Source: Rhabdaerophilum calidifontis (GTDB lineage Bacteria > Pseudomonadota > Alphaproteobacteria > Rhizobiales > Beijerinckiaceae). From it: 64,000 bases of DNA. Both the position numbers and the translations under genes were made by a program. Of this stretch, positions 16,618 to 25,251 are shown piece by piece (position 1 is the stretch's first letter; the number at the start of each line of letters is the position of its first letter). Under the pieces are notes generated by a model, which saw nothing but the letters and a program-made list of their open reading frames with translations, did not search any database and had not been told where the DNA came from. Location: the NCBI RefSeq assembly GCF_008641065.1, contig NZ_VTRS01000008.1, positions 1 to 64,000 of the forward strand, in the 5' to 3' direction.

Positions 16618-18230
16618 GCAACGCGTCCCTGCCGCCCCCGGTCTTTCTCGCCTTCACCGGGATCGGGGGCGTCGGCGCCGATTTCGACCGCGCCTACGGC
16701 CATGTCGCCCGGGTGTGCGGATCATCCTTCATCCTGCCTGTCCGCATCGTCGACGGCACCCGTGCGGTGCTGATCTCGCGCAGCCATGCCCAGCTGGTCG
16801 GCGGGTGGCATCCTTCGCTCTCGCCGCGCTGCAACGCGGTGCTGACGCGCGCGGGTGAAGCGTCACAGCTCTGGCGGGGCATCGCGGCTTCGGGCTTCCT
16901 CACCCTGAGCGCGGCGCAGATCGCCGTGCAATCCGGCGCGCTCTGGTCGCTTGCCCCGGCGCAGCCGGACGCGGATTCCATCGCGTTCGAACAGGAATTC
17001 GCCGGCGCGGACCTTGCCGTGCACCGGATCGCCGTCGGGGCCGGTGCGGCCGGCATGGACGGGTTCACGGGCCATGTCCCCGATGAGGATGCCGTGCCGG
17101 AGATCGATCTGCGGGCGTTGTTCGCCGGCGACGGACCGGTGCGAATCGCGCTCTGCGGCCGCGATCTCGACAGGCAATCATCGGCGCTGCGCGCGGTCCG
17201 GTGCGCCCTTGCGCCCGGCCGCGCCATCGAGATCCATGTCGCGGCCGATCAGCAGGGCCGGGAGGCCGGCGCGCGGGATATCCCCGAGGAGGGCGGGGCC
17301 GGCCCCGTCCGGGTGATCGGCGTCGAGGCCGGCGATGCCTGGCGCGACCATCTGGCCCGGGACTGGGATATCGTGATCGCGGGCGACGATTTCCGTCCGG
17401 CGGCGCTGCCGCTCGCATCGCTGCGCATGCGCGCCCTTGTTCTCCCGGCGCCCCGGCTTGCCGGCCGGCTCGCGCTGCGGCAGGAGGAGGCGCGCCCCGC
17501 CATCCTGACCGCCGCTTCGCCGCCGGCGCCGGAATGGGGTTTCGCCTGGTATGTCAACGAGGGCGCCCCCGGCGCGCCGTTCCGGATCGCGGCGGCGGAA
17601 TATCGCCTGCGCGGCCTGGTTCCGCAGCCGGTTTCGGCGACGGACCCGGCGATCGCGCTTGCCGCGGCCTGCCATGCCCTGGCCGCCGTCACCTCGCGGG
17701 CAGGGTTCATCCGCTGGACCTATACTCATGCCCGCGCCGTGACGGCGCTGATGGCCGAGCGCAGTTTCCGGAATTTCTTCACGCTCTTCACCTTGGCGCG
17801 CGAAGAGGGAGGGCTCGCCTTCGACGCCGGGCTGCGGCTCGAAACCGGGATCGCGATCCTCGACTGGCTGCATGATTGCCCGCCTGCCGAATTGCGCGAG
17901 CGCGCCTACCAACTCTTCCTCGGTCGCCCCTATGACGGCACGGACATGACCGAACTGAGCGACGCCCATCCGATGGCGGATCGGGTGAAGTTCCTGCGCG
18001 ATGTTTTCCGCAGCGGCCGCTGTGCCACCCATGTCGGCGCCTGGCGGCAGGCCTGCCTGGTCGGGACGATCGAGCGGCTTTCGGCGCATATGGATGCGCG
18101 CGCGCTTTATGACGATTCCAAGATCGAACGGTATATCCGCTTCGTCGGGCTCGAAGGAGGCGGGAAGATCCACAAGTCGCTCGAACTTGAGGATCTCGTG
18201 ATCGCCTCGTGCAGGCGTTACCGGGTCTGA
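16614..18230 (+). CDS. Unrecognised protein with C-terminal DUF4214-like module
   Basis: A 538-residue protein translationally coupled (ATGA overlap) to the pyruvyl transferase. Residues 1-400 have no motif I can assign: no signal peptide, no membrane span, and mixed alpha/beta content with an internal RIALCGRDLDRQSS and DWDIVIAGDDFRP. Near residue 430, LRERAYQLFLGRPYDGTDM followed by MADRVKFLRDVFRSG resembles the DUF4214 helical module (consensus near LYRLFLGREPD), which often accompanies glycosyltransferases and RTX proteins. A similar module occurs in the large GT4 protein of the same operon. It is the last gene before the adhesin. A glycan-assembly or adhesin-glycosylation role is guesswork from context. 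Confidence 0.65.
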   Translation: MSNASLPPPVFLAFTGIGGVGADFDRAYGHVARVCGSSFILPVRIVDGTRAVLISRSHAQLVGGWHPSLSPRCNAVLTRAGEASQLWRGIAASGFLTLSAAQIAVQSGALWSLAPAQPDADSIAFEQEFAGADLAVHRIAVGAGAAGMDGFTGHVPDEDAVPEIDLRALFAGDGPVRIALCGRDLDRQSSALRAVRCALAPGRAIEIHVAADQQGREAGARDIPEEGGAGPVRVIGVEAGDAWRDHLARDWDIVIAGDDFRPAALPLASLRMRALVLPAPRLAGRLALRQEEARPAILTAASPPAPEWGFAWYVNEGAPGAPFRIAAAEYRLRGLVPQPVSATDPAIALAAACHALAAVTSRAGFIRWTYTHARAVTALMAERSFRNFFTLFTLAREEGGLAFDAGLRLETGIAILDWLHDCPPAELRERAYQLFLGRPYDGTDMTELSDAHPMADRVKFLRDVFRSGRCATHVGAWRQACLVGTIERLSAHMDARALYDDSKIERYIRFVGLEGGGKIHKSLELEDLVIASCRRYRV

Positions 18231-18297
18231 GAACAACCGGCCGCACAGCCGGATAAATTTCCGGTTGCATATTTATCTTGCAATTTAACCATTTCTG

Positions 18298-18327
18298 GCG
18301 CCCGGAACCACCGGGGCGTTGCTTTTT
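18298..18327 (+). terminator. Weak candidate terminator after the glycan operon
   Basis: A short imperfect G+C stem (CCCGG, loop AACCA, CCGGG, with poorer flanking pairs) is followed within a few bases by the T-rich run CTTTTTCTT. It lies between the last glycan gene and the adhesin. The stem is only about 5 perfect pairs, so read-through is likely. Confidence 0.3.
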
Positions 18328-18328
18328 C

Positions 18329-18358
18329 TTGACCTCGCAGCGTGATTAATAATAGGTA
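18329..18358 (+). promoter_or_regulatory. Candidate promoter for the adhesin operon
   Basis: TTGACC at 18329-18334 resembles a -35 hexamer. An A+T-rich stretch with TAGGTA at 18353-18358 follows at a spacing of 18. It lies 30 bp upstream of the chosen adhesin start. The -10 match is weak, so this is a suggestion only. Confidence 0.3.
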
Positions 18359-18387
18359 AATTTCGAGTTTTGCATTGGAGAAACCGG

Positions 18388-21300
18388 ATGTTTGCATCGT
18401 TTGCCGCGACGCAGAATGGCTGGGCGCTGATTGCTGCGGCCGGACGGACGATCGCGCTCCGCAAGCCGGAGGCGGGGGCGGCGGAGGTTTACCGCATCGC
18501 ATCCGGCGACACGCTCGACCTCTCGCAGATCGCCAACGAGAACATCACGCTGGTGAAGCTCGGCTCGCGACTGGTGATCCTGTTCGCCGATCGCGGGTTC
18601 GTCGTCGTGGACGGGCTTTATATGGGCGACGGCACGCCCGCGCCGGATGTCCAGGTCGGGCTCAATGCCTCGACGATGGTGAATGCGGCGCAATTCGTCG
18701 CCCAGTTCCCGATCTCCGACGATGCGCAGGTCCTGACCGCGGCGGGCATCAATGTCGGGCCGCTCGGCTCCGGCGGTGTCAACCTTGCCGCCGCGCCTCC
18801 CGGTTCGGCGCTCCAGCCGCTGAGCGCGCTGACGCCCGATGCCGAGATTGCCGGACAGACCTTCGGCACCCTGCCGCCGTCGAGCTTTGGTGGCACGAGC
18901 GGCAATCTGTTCGGCAGCACCCCGCCCGGATTGCCCGGCACGTCGTCGGCGCCCGTCGCCGCCAATGATTCCGCCGCGGTGCGCGAGGCCGGGGTAAGCC
19001 CGGGCAACACGCCGTTCGCGGGCAGCGCCGCGGCCTCCGGCAACGTGACCGCGAACGATTCCGGAACCGGGGCCCTCACCGTCACCGGGGTGCAGGCCGG
19101 CATTCTTCCGAGCGCCGCCGGCAATGTCGGCGCCGCGATCGCGGGGGTTTATGGCGCGCTGACGCTCGCGGCCGATGGCAGCTACACCTACGCGCTCGAC
19201 AATGCCGACACCGACACGCAGGCGCTGGCGCAGGGCCAGGTGGTCCAGGAGGTGTTCACCTACACCGTCACCGATGTCGGCGGGCAGAGCGCGACCGCGC
19301 AGCTGACGGTAACGATCACCGGCACGAACGACGCGCCCGTCATCACCTCCGGTTCCGAGGCCGCGCGCGGCAGCGTGACCGAGGACGGCCGCTGGTATGA
19401 GGTCGGGCCGCCGCCGGGGCCGTTCACCACCGGCGGCACGCTCGCCGCCGCGGATGTGGATGCCGGCGCCGTGCTCACCTGGTCCGGCAATGCGGCCGGG
19501 CTCTACGGCGATTTCACCATCAATCCCACCACCGGGCAATGGCAATACACGCTCGACGAGGCGCGGTCCAACGGGCTTGCGGCCGGGCAGGTCGTGACCG
19601 AGACCTTCCTCGCCACCGTGACCGACGAATTCGGCGCGACGGCAACGCAGACCGTTACCGTGACCATCAACGGCTATAACGACGAGCCCTTCATCGACCT
19701 CGACACGACGGCCGCCGGACGGAATTATCAGGGCTTGACCGCGGCCGAGGCCGCGCGCTCCGCCGCCACCCTGCTTCCGGCGAACGGCGCGACCATCGTC
19801 CAGACCGACGATGCGCCGAGCCCGGCCTTCCAGTTCGCCGTGTCCGACCCGGATGGCGACACGTTCCGCTCGATCCAGGTCGAGATCCGCAACACCGCGA
19901 GCGGCGACAAGGGCTATCTTTACGTTCCGGGTTCCGTCCTCACCGGGGCCGCGCCGGGTTCCACCCTGTCGGCTTCCGGCACCCATCCTTCCGATTCCGA
20001 CTATGCCCGGACGATCCGGCTCGAGAATGGCGCTGGGCAGCTGAGCCAGGCCGATCTCGAACGGTTCCTGCGCGAAGTGCGCTACATCAACACCGAGACG
20101 ACCTTCGCGCTCGACACCAGCGACCGCGAGATCCGCGTCATCGTCGTCGACGAGAACGGCGCCGATCAGGTCGCGACGGCCTATATCCCGGTGATCGCCG
20201 ATGTGCGCGACACGACCGGACTTGACGTCTTCACCGGCACCCGGTTCGACGACCGCATCGAGGGCATGGGGGGCAGCGACACGATCCGCGCCGCCGGCGG
20301 CGACGACACGCTGATCTACCGCGCGGGCGACGGCACCGACGCGCTGCTCGACGGCGGCGACGGCACGGATTCGCTCGACATGCTCGGGACCGATTCCAAC
20401 GATACCTTCCGGGTCCTGACCGCCGGGGGCACGGTTGACCGCATGACCAGCGAGTCCGGCGCCTTCGGTGCGACGGGCAACGTCGTCAGCATCGAGCGGA
20501 TCACGCTCGACGGGCTCGCCGGTGCCGACGACATGCTGAGCTATGACGGCAATCTGGAGCGCGTGGAGGTCGATCTCGCGGCCGGCACCGCGACCGGGTT
20601 CCAGTCGATCGTCAATATCGAGAACATCACCGGCGGCACGCTGAACGACATCCTGCGCGGCGATGCGCAGCGCAACACCATCATCGGCGGTGACGGCGAC
20701 GACGTCATCGACGGCCGCGGCGGCGACAACGTGCTCGATGGCGGCGACGGCGACGACGAAATCCTGGCCCTCGACGGCGACAATCACGTCGATGGCGGGG
20801 ATGGCGACAATGTCGTGCGCCTCGGCGACGGCGACAACACGATCCTCGTCGGCGATGGCGACAACGAGATCGAGGTTGGCGCCGGCGACAATGCCATCGT
20901 CACCGGCGACGGCGACAACCAGATCCTGACCGGGGATGGCGACAACAACATCCTCACCGGAGACGGAACGGATACCATCACCACGGGCGCCGGCGACGAT
21001 GTGATCTTCGCGAATGACGGCGACGATACGATCCATGCCGGGGACGGGGACAACATCGTCGATGCCGGCGCCGGGGATGATGTCGTTGTGACGGGATCGG
21101 GCGACGACCAGATCGTGCTCGGCACCGGCGATGATCGCGTGACCACGGGCGGCGGCAATGACACGCTGATCTATAACGAGGATCTCGCCACGATCGGCCG
21201 CGAGACGATCACCGATTTCGCCTCCGGCCTCGACTCGTTCGCGATCGATCACCTGCTCGTGGGCGGCGGCCTCGCGGTCGGCGGCGCCGATACCGGTACG

Positions 21301-21480
21301 CTCGATGCCGCGCGGTTCGTCTCGGGCACGGCCTTCACCGATACCAACCAGCGGTTCCTGTTCGATACCGCGTCGAAGACGCTCTATTTCGATGCCGACG
21401 GCAGCGGAGCGGGGAGCGCGGTGGCGCTGGCACAACTCGAGAGCGGCAGTGTCGCGGCAACCGACATCCGGTTGACCTGA
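18388..21480 (+). CDS. LapA-like VCBS/RTX adhesin, type I secretion substrate
   Basis: A 1030-residue acidic, alanine/glycine/aspartate-rich protein without a Sec signal, as expected for a type I substrate. Residues 1-115 form a compact beta-rich head (VYRIASGDTLDLSQ, FADRGFVVVDGLYMG). TAAG follows at residues 117-120; this is the dialanine motif at which LapG cleaves LapA-type adhesins. VCBS-type repeats lie at about 215-321 (DGSYTYALDN, TVTDVGGQSATAQL, GTNDAPVI) and 349-436. Eighteen calcium-binding RTX nonapeptides occupy 767-929, and a C-terminal segment with ETITDFASGLDSF should carry the secretion signal. The ATG at 18388 has GGAG 7 bp upstream; an earlier TTG is less likely. It is small beside Pseudomonas LapA. 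The exporter, channel and protease genes follow directly, which supports a cell-surface retained, biofilm-type adhesin. Confidence 0.85.
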   Translation: MFASFAATQNGWALIAAAGRTIALRKPEAGAAEVYRIASGDTLDLSQIANENITLVKLGSRLVILFADRGFVVVDGLYMGDGTPAPDVQVGLNASTMVNAAQFVAQFPISDDAQVLTAAGINVGPLGSGGVNLAAAPPGSALQPLSALTPDAEIAGQTFGTLPPSSFGGTSGNLFGSTPPGLPGTSSAPVAANDSAAVREAGVSPGNTPFAGSAAASGNVTANDSGTGALTVTGVQAGILPSAAGNVGAAIAGVYGALTLAADGSYTYALDNADTDTQALAQGQVVQEVFTYTVTDVGGQSATAQLTVTITGTNDAPVITSGSEAARGSVTEDGRWYEVGPPPGPFTTGGTLAAADVDAGAVLTWSGNAAGLYGDFTINPTTGQWQYTLDEARSNGLAAGQVVTETFLATVTDEFGATATQTVTVTINGYNDEPFIDLDTTAAGRNYQGLTAAEAARSAATLLPANGATIVQTDDAPSPAFQFAVSDPDGDTFRSIQVEIRNTASGDKGYLYVPGSVLTGAAPGSTLSASGTHPSDSDYARTIRLENGAGQLSQADLERFLREVRYINTETTFALDTSDREIRVIVVDENGADQVATAYIPVIADVRDTTGLDVFTGTRFDDRIEGMGGSDTIRAAGGDDTLIYRAGDGTDALLDGGDGTDSLDMLGTDSNDTFRVLTAGGTVDRMTSESGAFGATGNVVSIERITLDGLAGADDMLSYDGNLERVEVDLAAGTATGFQSIVNIENITGGTLNDILRGDAQRNTIIGGDGDDVIDGRGGDNVLDGGDGDDEILALDGDNHVDGGDGDNVVRLGDGDNTILVGDGDNEIEVGAGDNAIVTGDGDNQILTGDGDNNILTGDGTDTITTGAGDDVIFANDGDDTIHAGDGDNIVDAGAGDDVVVTGSGDDQIVLGTGDDRVTTGGGNDTLIYNEDLATIGRETITDFASGLDSFAIDHLLVGGGLAVGGADTGTLDAARFVSGTAFTDTNQRFLFDTASKTLYFDADGSGAGSAVALAQLESGSVAATDIRLT
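18736..18747 (+). other. Putative LapG cleavage motif (Thr-Ala-Ala-Gly) codons in adhesin
   Basis: The codons ACC GCG GCG GGC encode TAAG at residues 117-120. In Pseudomonas LapA the protease LapG cuts within a TAAG motif at about residues 107-110, releasing the adhesin from the surface. Both the motif and its distance from the N-terminus agree, and a LapG-type protease is encoded at 26608. That cleavage occurs here is inferred. Confidence 0.55.
20686..21174 (+). repeat. Tandem 27-bp repeats encoding 18 RTX nonapeptides
   Basis: Eighteen in-frame units of nine residues run without interruption. Early units match the canonical GGxGxDxUx (for example GGDGDDVID). Most central units read x-GDGDN-x-I-x, with Asn in place of the usual sixth-position Asp and a non-glycine first residue. 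At the DNA level GGCGACGGCGACAAC recurs. Calcium-driven folding into a parallel beta roll is expected from the family. Confidence 0.9.
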
Positions 21481-21629
21481 TGCATGCACGCTCCGGTTGC
21501 TCGACTGTATGGCGGCAGAGCAACAGCCCGGTCAATTTATGATTTCAGCGGCGGATATTCGTCCGTTTCTGTTGATCGGCGTGACGTTGCGCGCAATGTA
21601 GACTTTGAAATGCCAGGGGTCAGGCGTTC

Positions 21630-23036
21630 ATGAAAACGCGTATTTCACTTGTGCTTCTTCTTGCCGGCTTCGCGAATGCCGCTGAAGCGCAGAAGTTTAC
21701 ACTGGAGAACGCCATCCGGCGCGCGGTCGCGACGAATCCGGCGGTCCGCGAGGCGAGTGCCAACCGCCGCGCCACCGATTTCGAGCTGCGCCAGGCGCAA
21801 GGCGGCCTGCTGCCGCAGGTTCGGCTCCAGGCCGATATCGGCCCCGAGCGGCGCCGGCAATTCGACAGCAACCTCGCCTCGGAGCGCTCGGCGGATTTCG
21901 CCAATGGCCGACAGGCGAATGTCGTCGTCCGGCAACTGCTCTTCGACGGGTTCCAGACGATCAACGAGACCTGGCGGCAGGCGGCGCGAGTCGATGCCGC
22001 GGCCTGGCGCGTCAAGGAGCGCAGCGAACTGGTCGCGCTCGATGCCGTGCAAGCCTATACCGACATCCTGCGCCTTCAGGACATGATCGCGCAGGCGAAC
22101 CGCAACATCGCGGTGCATCGCCAGCTTCTGTCGGATGTGCAGGCGCGTTTCGCCGGCGGCCGCGCCGGTCGCGGCGATCTCGATCAGGTGCAGGAGCGCG
22201 TGCTCGCAGCCGAGGCTGCGCGCGCGGAACTCCAGCAGCGGCTCGGCGAAGCGGTGGCGCTGTTCCGCAAGACCGTAGATCGTGAGCCGGCTCATCTGGC
22301 CTGGCCGGCGCGCCCGAAGGGCTTGCCCGCCTCGCGGCAGGCGGCGCTCAACCTCGCCGTCCAGCAGAACGCGACGCTGCGCGCGGCCGGCTCGGATGTC
22401 AGCGCCGCCGAGGCGCAGCGCGACGCCGCGCGCGGCACCAACCTGCCGACGGTGGCGCTGGAGGGGCGCGCTGCCTATGGCAAGAACACGCAGAATTACA
22501 CCGGCCGCTATGACGATTACAGCGCCAAGCTGAGCGCCTCGTGGCTTCTGTATTCCGGCGGCACCGATACCGCGCGCCAGAACGAACTGACCGAGCGCCT
22601 CGGCGAGCAGCAGATGCGGCTCTCGCTGCTCCAGCGCCAGGCGATCGAATCGATCGATCGCGCCTGGACGACGCGCGCCGCGCTGAACGACCGCATCCGC
22701 GCCCTTTCCGGTCAGGTGGGCGCGGCCGAGCGCGTGGTCAGCGCCTATCGGAGCGAATACCAGCTCGGGCAGCGCACGCTGCTGGACCTGCTCAATGCCG
22801 AGCAGACCCGCTACAACGCCGCCGTCGGGCTTATCAACGCCAGGGGGCTCGCGATATTCGCGGATTACCAGCTTCTCGCGGCCTCGGGCACCTTGCTTGC
22901 GGCGGTCGGAACCCCGCTGCCGACGGAAGCCGCCAATCCGATGCGCGGCCTCAAGGAAGGCGGCGCCCTGATGCCGCCGCTCCAGCTCGTGCCGCCGGCG
23001 CCGGCCGGTGCCGGAAACAAGGCCGGTGCGCGCTGA
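21630..23036 (+). CDS. TolC-family outer-membrane channel of the adhesin secretion system (LapE-like)
   Basis: A 468-residue outer-membrane efflux protein. A signal peptide (MKTRISLVLLLAGFANAAEA) precedes two repeats of the TolC helical-hairpin domain: FTLENAIRRAVATNPAV at the start of repeat one, and LLFDGFQTINETWRQAARVDAA plus LYSGGTDTARQNELTERLG at the two strand-helix junctions. The second repeat includes YRSEYQLGQRTLLDLLNAEQTRYNA (in part), a strong TolC signature. The ATG at 21630 follows CAGGGG. It lies 149 bp after the adhesin and overlaps the ABC exporter gene by 29 bp if that gene starts at 23008. It should supply the outer-membrane pore of the adhesin exporter, and could also serve the exporter at 3066-6163, which lacks its own. 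Confidence 0.92.
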   Translation: MKTRISLVLLLAGFANAAEAQKFTLENAIRRAVATNPAVREASANRRATDFELRQAQGGLLPQVRLQADIGPERRRQFDSNLASERSADFANGRQANVVVRQLLFDGFQTINETWRQAARVDAAAWRVKERSELVALDAVQAYTDILRLQDMIAQANRNIAVHRQLLSDVQARFAGGRAGRGDLDQVQERVLAAEAARAELQQRLGEAVALFRKTVDREPAHLAWPARPKGLPASRQAALNLAVQQNATLRAAGSDVSAAEAQRDAARGTNLPTVALEGRAAYGKNTQNYTGRYDDYSAKLSASWLLYSGGTDTARQNELTERLGEQQMRLSLLQRQAIESIDRAWTTRAALNDRIRALSGQVGAAERVVSAYRSEYQLGQRTLLDLLNAEQTRYNAAVGLINARGLAIFADYQLLAASGTLLAAVGTPLPTEAANPMRGLKEGGALMPPLQLVPPAPAGAGNKAGAR

Positions 23037-25251
23037 AACCGAGGAATCCGGCGCGGCAGGCTCGTCTTCCGTGCCGGATCCGGTCGCAAGTCCGGGCGGT
23101 GCGCTGCTCGATGCGCTGATTTTGGTCGCGCGGCATCATGGCCGGGATGTCAGCCCGGACGCGCTGCTTTCCGGGCTGCCGGTCACGGATGGGCAATTGC
23201 GGCCGGCGCTGATGGAGCGCGCCGCCGCGCGCGCGGATCTCATTGCACGGCCTGTGGCACGCGCGCTTGCGGAGATCCCCAATCTCGTCCTGCCCGCGAT
23301 CCTCATCACCCGCGACGCCCGCGCCGTCGTGCTGATGCGACAGGATGCGGAGACGGGGCTGCTCGATCTCCTGGAGCCCGATCTTCTCGAGGCGACCTCC
23401 GGAGCGGCGCGGCTGCGGCGCGTGCCGGCGGCGGAATTCGCCACCGTCTATTCCGGCTATGCCTTCTTCGTTACCCCGGCCTCGGGGATCGGCGAGCGCG
23501 GCGGCATCCGCGCGGCGCGGGTCTCGCACTGGTTCTGGGACACGCTCGCCGCCTTCCGCGCCAATTACCTGCACGTGGCGATCGCGGCCTTCCTGATCAA
23601 TGTCCTGGCGCTCGCCTTCCCGCTCTTCGTGATGAATGTCTATGATCGGGTGCTGCCGAACGGCGCGATCGCGTCGCTCGTCGCGCTGTCGATCGGGGTG
23701 ATCATCGCCTTCGTGTTCGATTTCGTGCTGCGCATGGTCCGCAGCCGCGTCATCGATCTCACCAGCAAGCAGATCGATGTCACCCTGTCCGCGCGGCTCT
23801 TCGCGCAGATCCTCGGGCTGCGGCTTGCGGCCCGGCCGCGCTCGGCCGGCGTGCTCGCCAACCAGATCCGCGAATTCGAGAGCGTGCGCGAATTCTTCAC
23901 CTCCGGCACCGTGATCTCCGCCACCGATCTCGCCTTCGCCGTGTTGTTCATCGCGGTGATGTTCCTGATCGTCGGCCCCCTGGCGCTGATCCCGCTGCTG
24001 CTGCTGCCGGTGGTGCTCGGTATCGGCTTCCTGATCCAGCGTCCGCTCGACCGCGCCGTGCGCGATGTGCAGGCCGAGGCGGCGGCACGGCACGGCATTC
24101 TGGTCGAGGCGATCGGCGGCCTGGAGATGATCCGCGCGCTCGGCGCCGAGAACCGCGTCCAGACCCATTGGGAACGTTCGGTCGCGGCCTCGGCCCGCGC
24201 CACCGAGGCCGTGCATCACCTCTCCACCCTGAGCCTGACATTGACCGCCACGGCGCAGAACATCGCCTCCCTGCTGGTGATCGTCTGGGGCGTGTTCCTC
24301 GTGCTCGACAACCAGATCACCATGGGCGCGCTGGTGGCGGCCAATATGCTCGTCGGCCGCATCCTGGCGCCGGTCGGCAATCTCGCCGCGGTGCTGACGC
24401 GCGGCGTCCGCACCCTGCACGCCCTGCGCGCGATCGATGCGCTGATGGCGCTGCCGGTGGAACGTCCGCCCGGCCGGGTCTTCGTCGCCCGGCAGGTGCG
24501 CGAGGGCGCGCTCGCCTTCGAGAATGTGCGCTTCCGCTATCCCGATGCGGAAACCGACGCGTTGAAGGGCGTGAGCTTTGCGATCTGCCCCGGCGAGCGG
24601 GTCGGCATCGTCGGGCGTATCGGTTCCGGCAAGACGACGGTCGGCAAGCTGGCCTCCGGCTTCTACGAACCGGTGGAGGGGCGCATCCTGGTGGACGGCG
24701 TCGATCTCCGGCAATACGACCCCGCCGACCTGCGCGCCGGGCTCGGCTTCGTGATGCAGGATTGCGAATTGCTGCACGGCACCCTGCGCGAGAACATCAC
24801 CATCGGCCGCCCCGACGCGCGCGACGAGGAGGTGATCGCGGCGGCGCGGCTGGCCGGCGTCGAGAGTTTCGCGCGGCAATCCCCGCTCGGCTACGAATTG
24901 CCGATCGCCGAGGGCGGGCGCAGCGTTTCCGGCGGCCAGCGCCAGGCGATCGCGCTCGCGCGCGCGCTGATCCGCAAGCCGCGGATCCTGTTCCTCGACG
25001 AGCCGACCAGCGCCCTCGATTTGCGCTCGGAGGCGGAATTCTGCGAGCGCATCGCGCTCATGCAGGCCGGCACGACGCTCATCGTCTCGACCCATCGGGT
25101 TTCGCTGCTGCGCATCGTTGACCGGATCCTCGTCTTCGATGCCGGCCGTGTGGTGGCGGACGGTCCGCGCGATGAAGTGCTGAATGCGCTCAATGCCCGC
25201 GGCGGCGCGGCGGCCCGCAAGGCGGGGGCGGCATCGGAGGGGGCACCGTGA
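23008..25251 (+). CDS. LssB/LapB-type type I secretion ABC transporter with degenerate C39-like domain
   Basis: A 747-residue exporter. Residues about 30-150 form an N-terminal C39-peptidase-like domain (LLDALILVARHHGRDVS to EFATVYSGYAFFV). There is no cysteine at the catalytic position, so it should bind the substrate rather than cut a leader, as in LapB and HlyB. A six-span TM region follows (FLINVLALAFPLFVMNVYD, VLFIAVMFLIVGPLALIPLL). The ATPase domain has Walker A GRIGSGKTT near 536, signature VSGGQRQAIALARAL near 640 and Walker B ILFLDEPTSALD near 660. The start is uncertain: GTG at 23008 overlaps the channel gene, and later GTG codons (23026, 23071) are possible. The HlyD gene overlaps its stop (GTGA). 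It is expected to export the VCBS/RTX adhesin. Confidence 0.92.
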   Translation: MPETRPVRAETEESGAAGSSSVPDPVASPGGALLDALILVARHHGRDVSPDALLSGLPVTDGQLRPALMERAAARADLIARPVARALAEIPNLVLPAILITRDARAVVLMRQDAETGLLDLLEPDLLEATSGAARLRRVPAAEFATVYSGYAFFVTPASGIGERGGIRAARVSHWFWDTLAAFRANYLHVAIAAFLINVLALAFPLFVMNVYDRVLPNGAIASLVALSIGVIIAFVFDFVLRMVRSRVIDLTSKQIDVTLSARLFAQILGLRLAARPRSAGVLANQIREFESVREFFTSGTVISATDLAFAVLFIAVMFLIVGPLALIPLLLLPVVLGIGFLIQRPLDRAVRDVQAEAAARHGILVEAIGGLEMIRALGAENRVQTHWERSVAASARATEAVHHLSTLSLTLTATAQNIASLLVIVWGVFLVLDNQITMGALVAANMLVGRILAPVGNLAAVLTRGVRTLHALRAIDALMALPVERPPGRVFVARQVREGALAFENVRFRYPDAETDALKGVSFAICPGERVGIVGRIGSGKTTVGKLASGFYEPVEGRILVDGVDLRQYDPADLRAGLGFVMQDCELLHGTLRENITIGRPDARDEEVIAAARLAGVESFARQSPLGYELPIAEGGRSVSGGQRQAIALARALIRKPRILFLDEPTSALDLRSEAEFCERIALMQAGTTLIVSTHRVSLLRIVDRILVFDAGRVVADGPRDEVLNALNARGGAAARKAGAASEGAP

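Noticed and set aside
20686-21174. CRISPR-like tandem array
   Set aside because: The 27-bp units are contiguous, in frame, without spacers, and encode RTX nonapeptides.
18346-21489. A 1047-codon minus-strand open frame opposite the adhesin
   Set aside because: It mirrors the GGC-GAC repeats of the adhesin in antisense and has no plausible family or start context.
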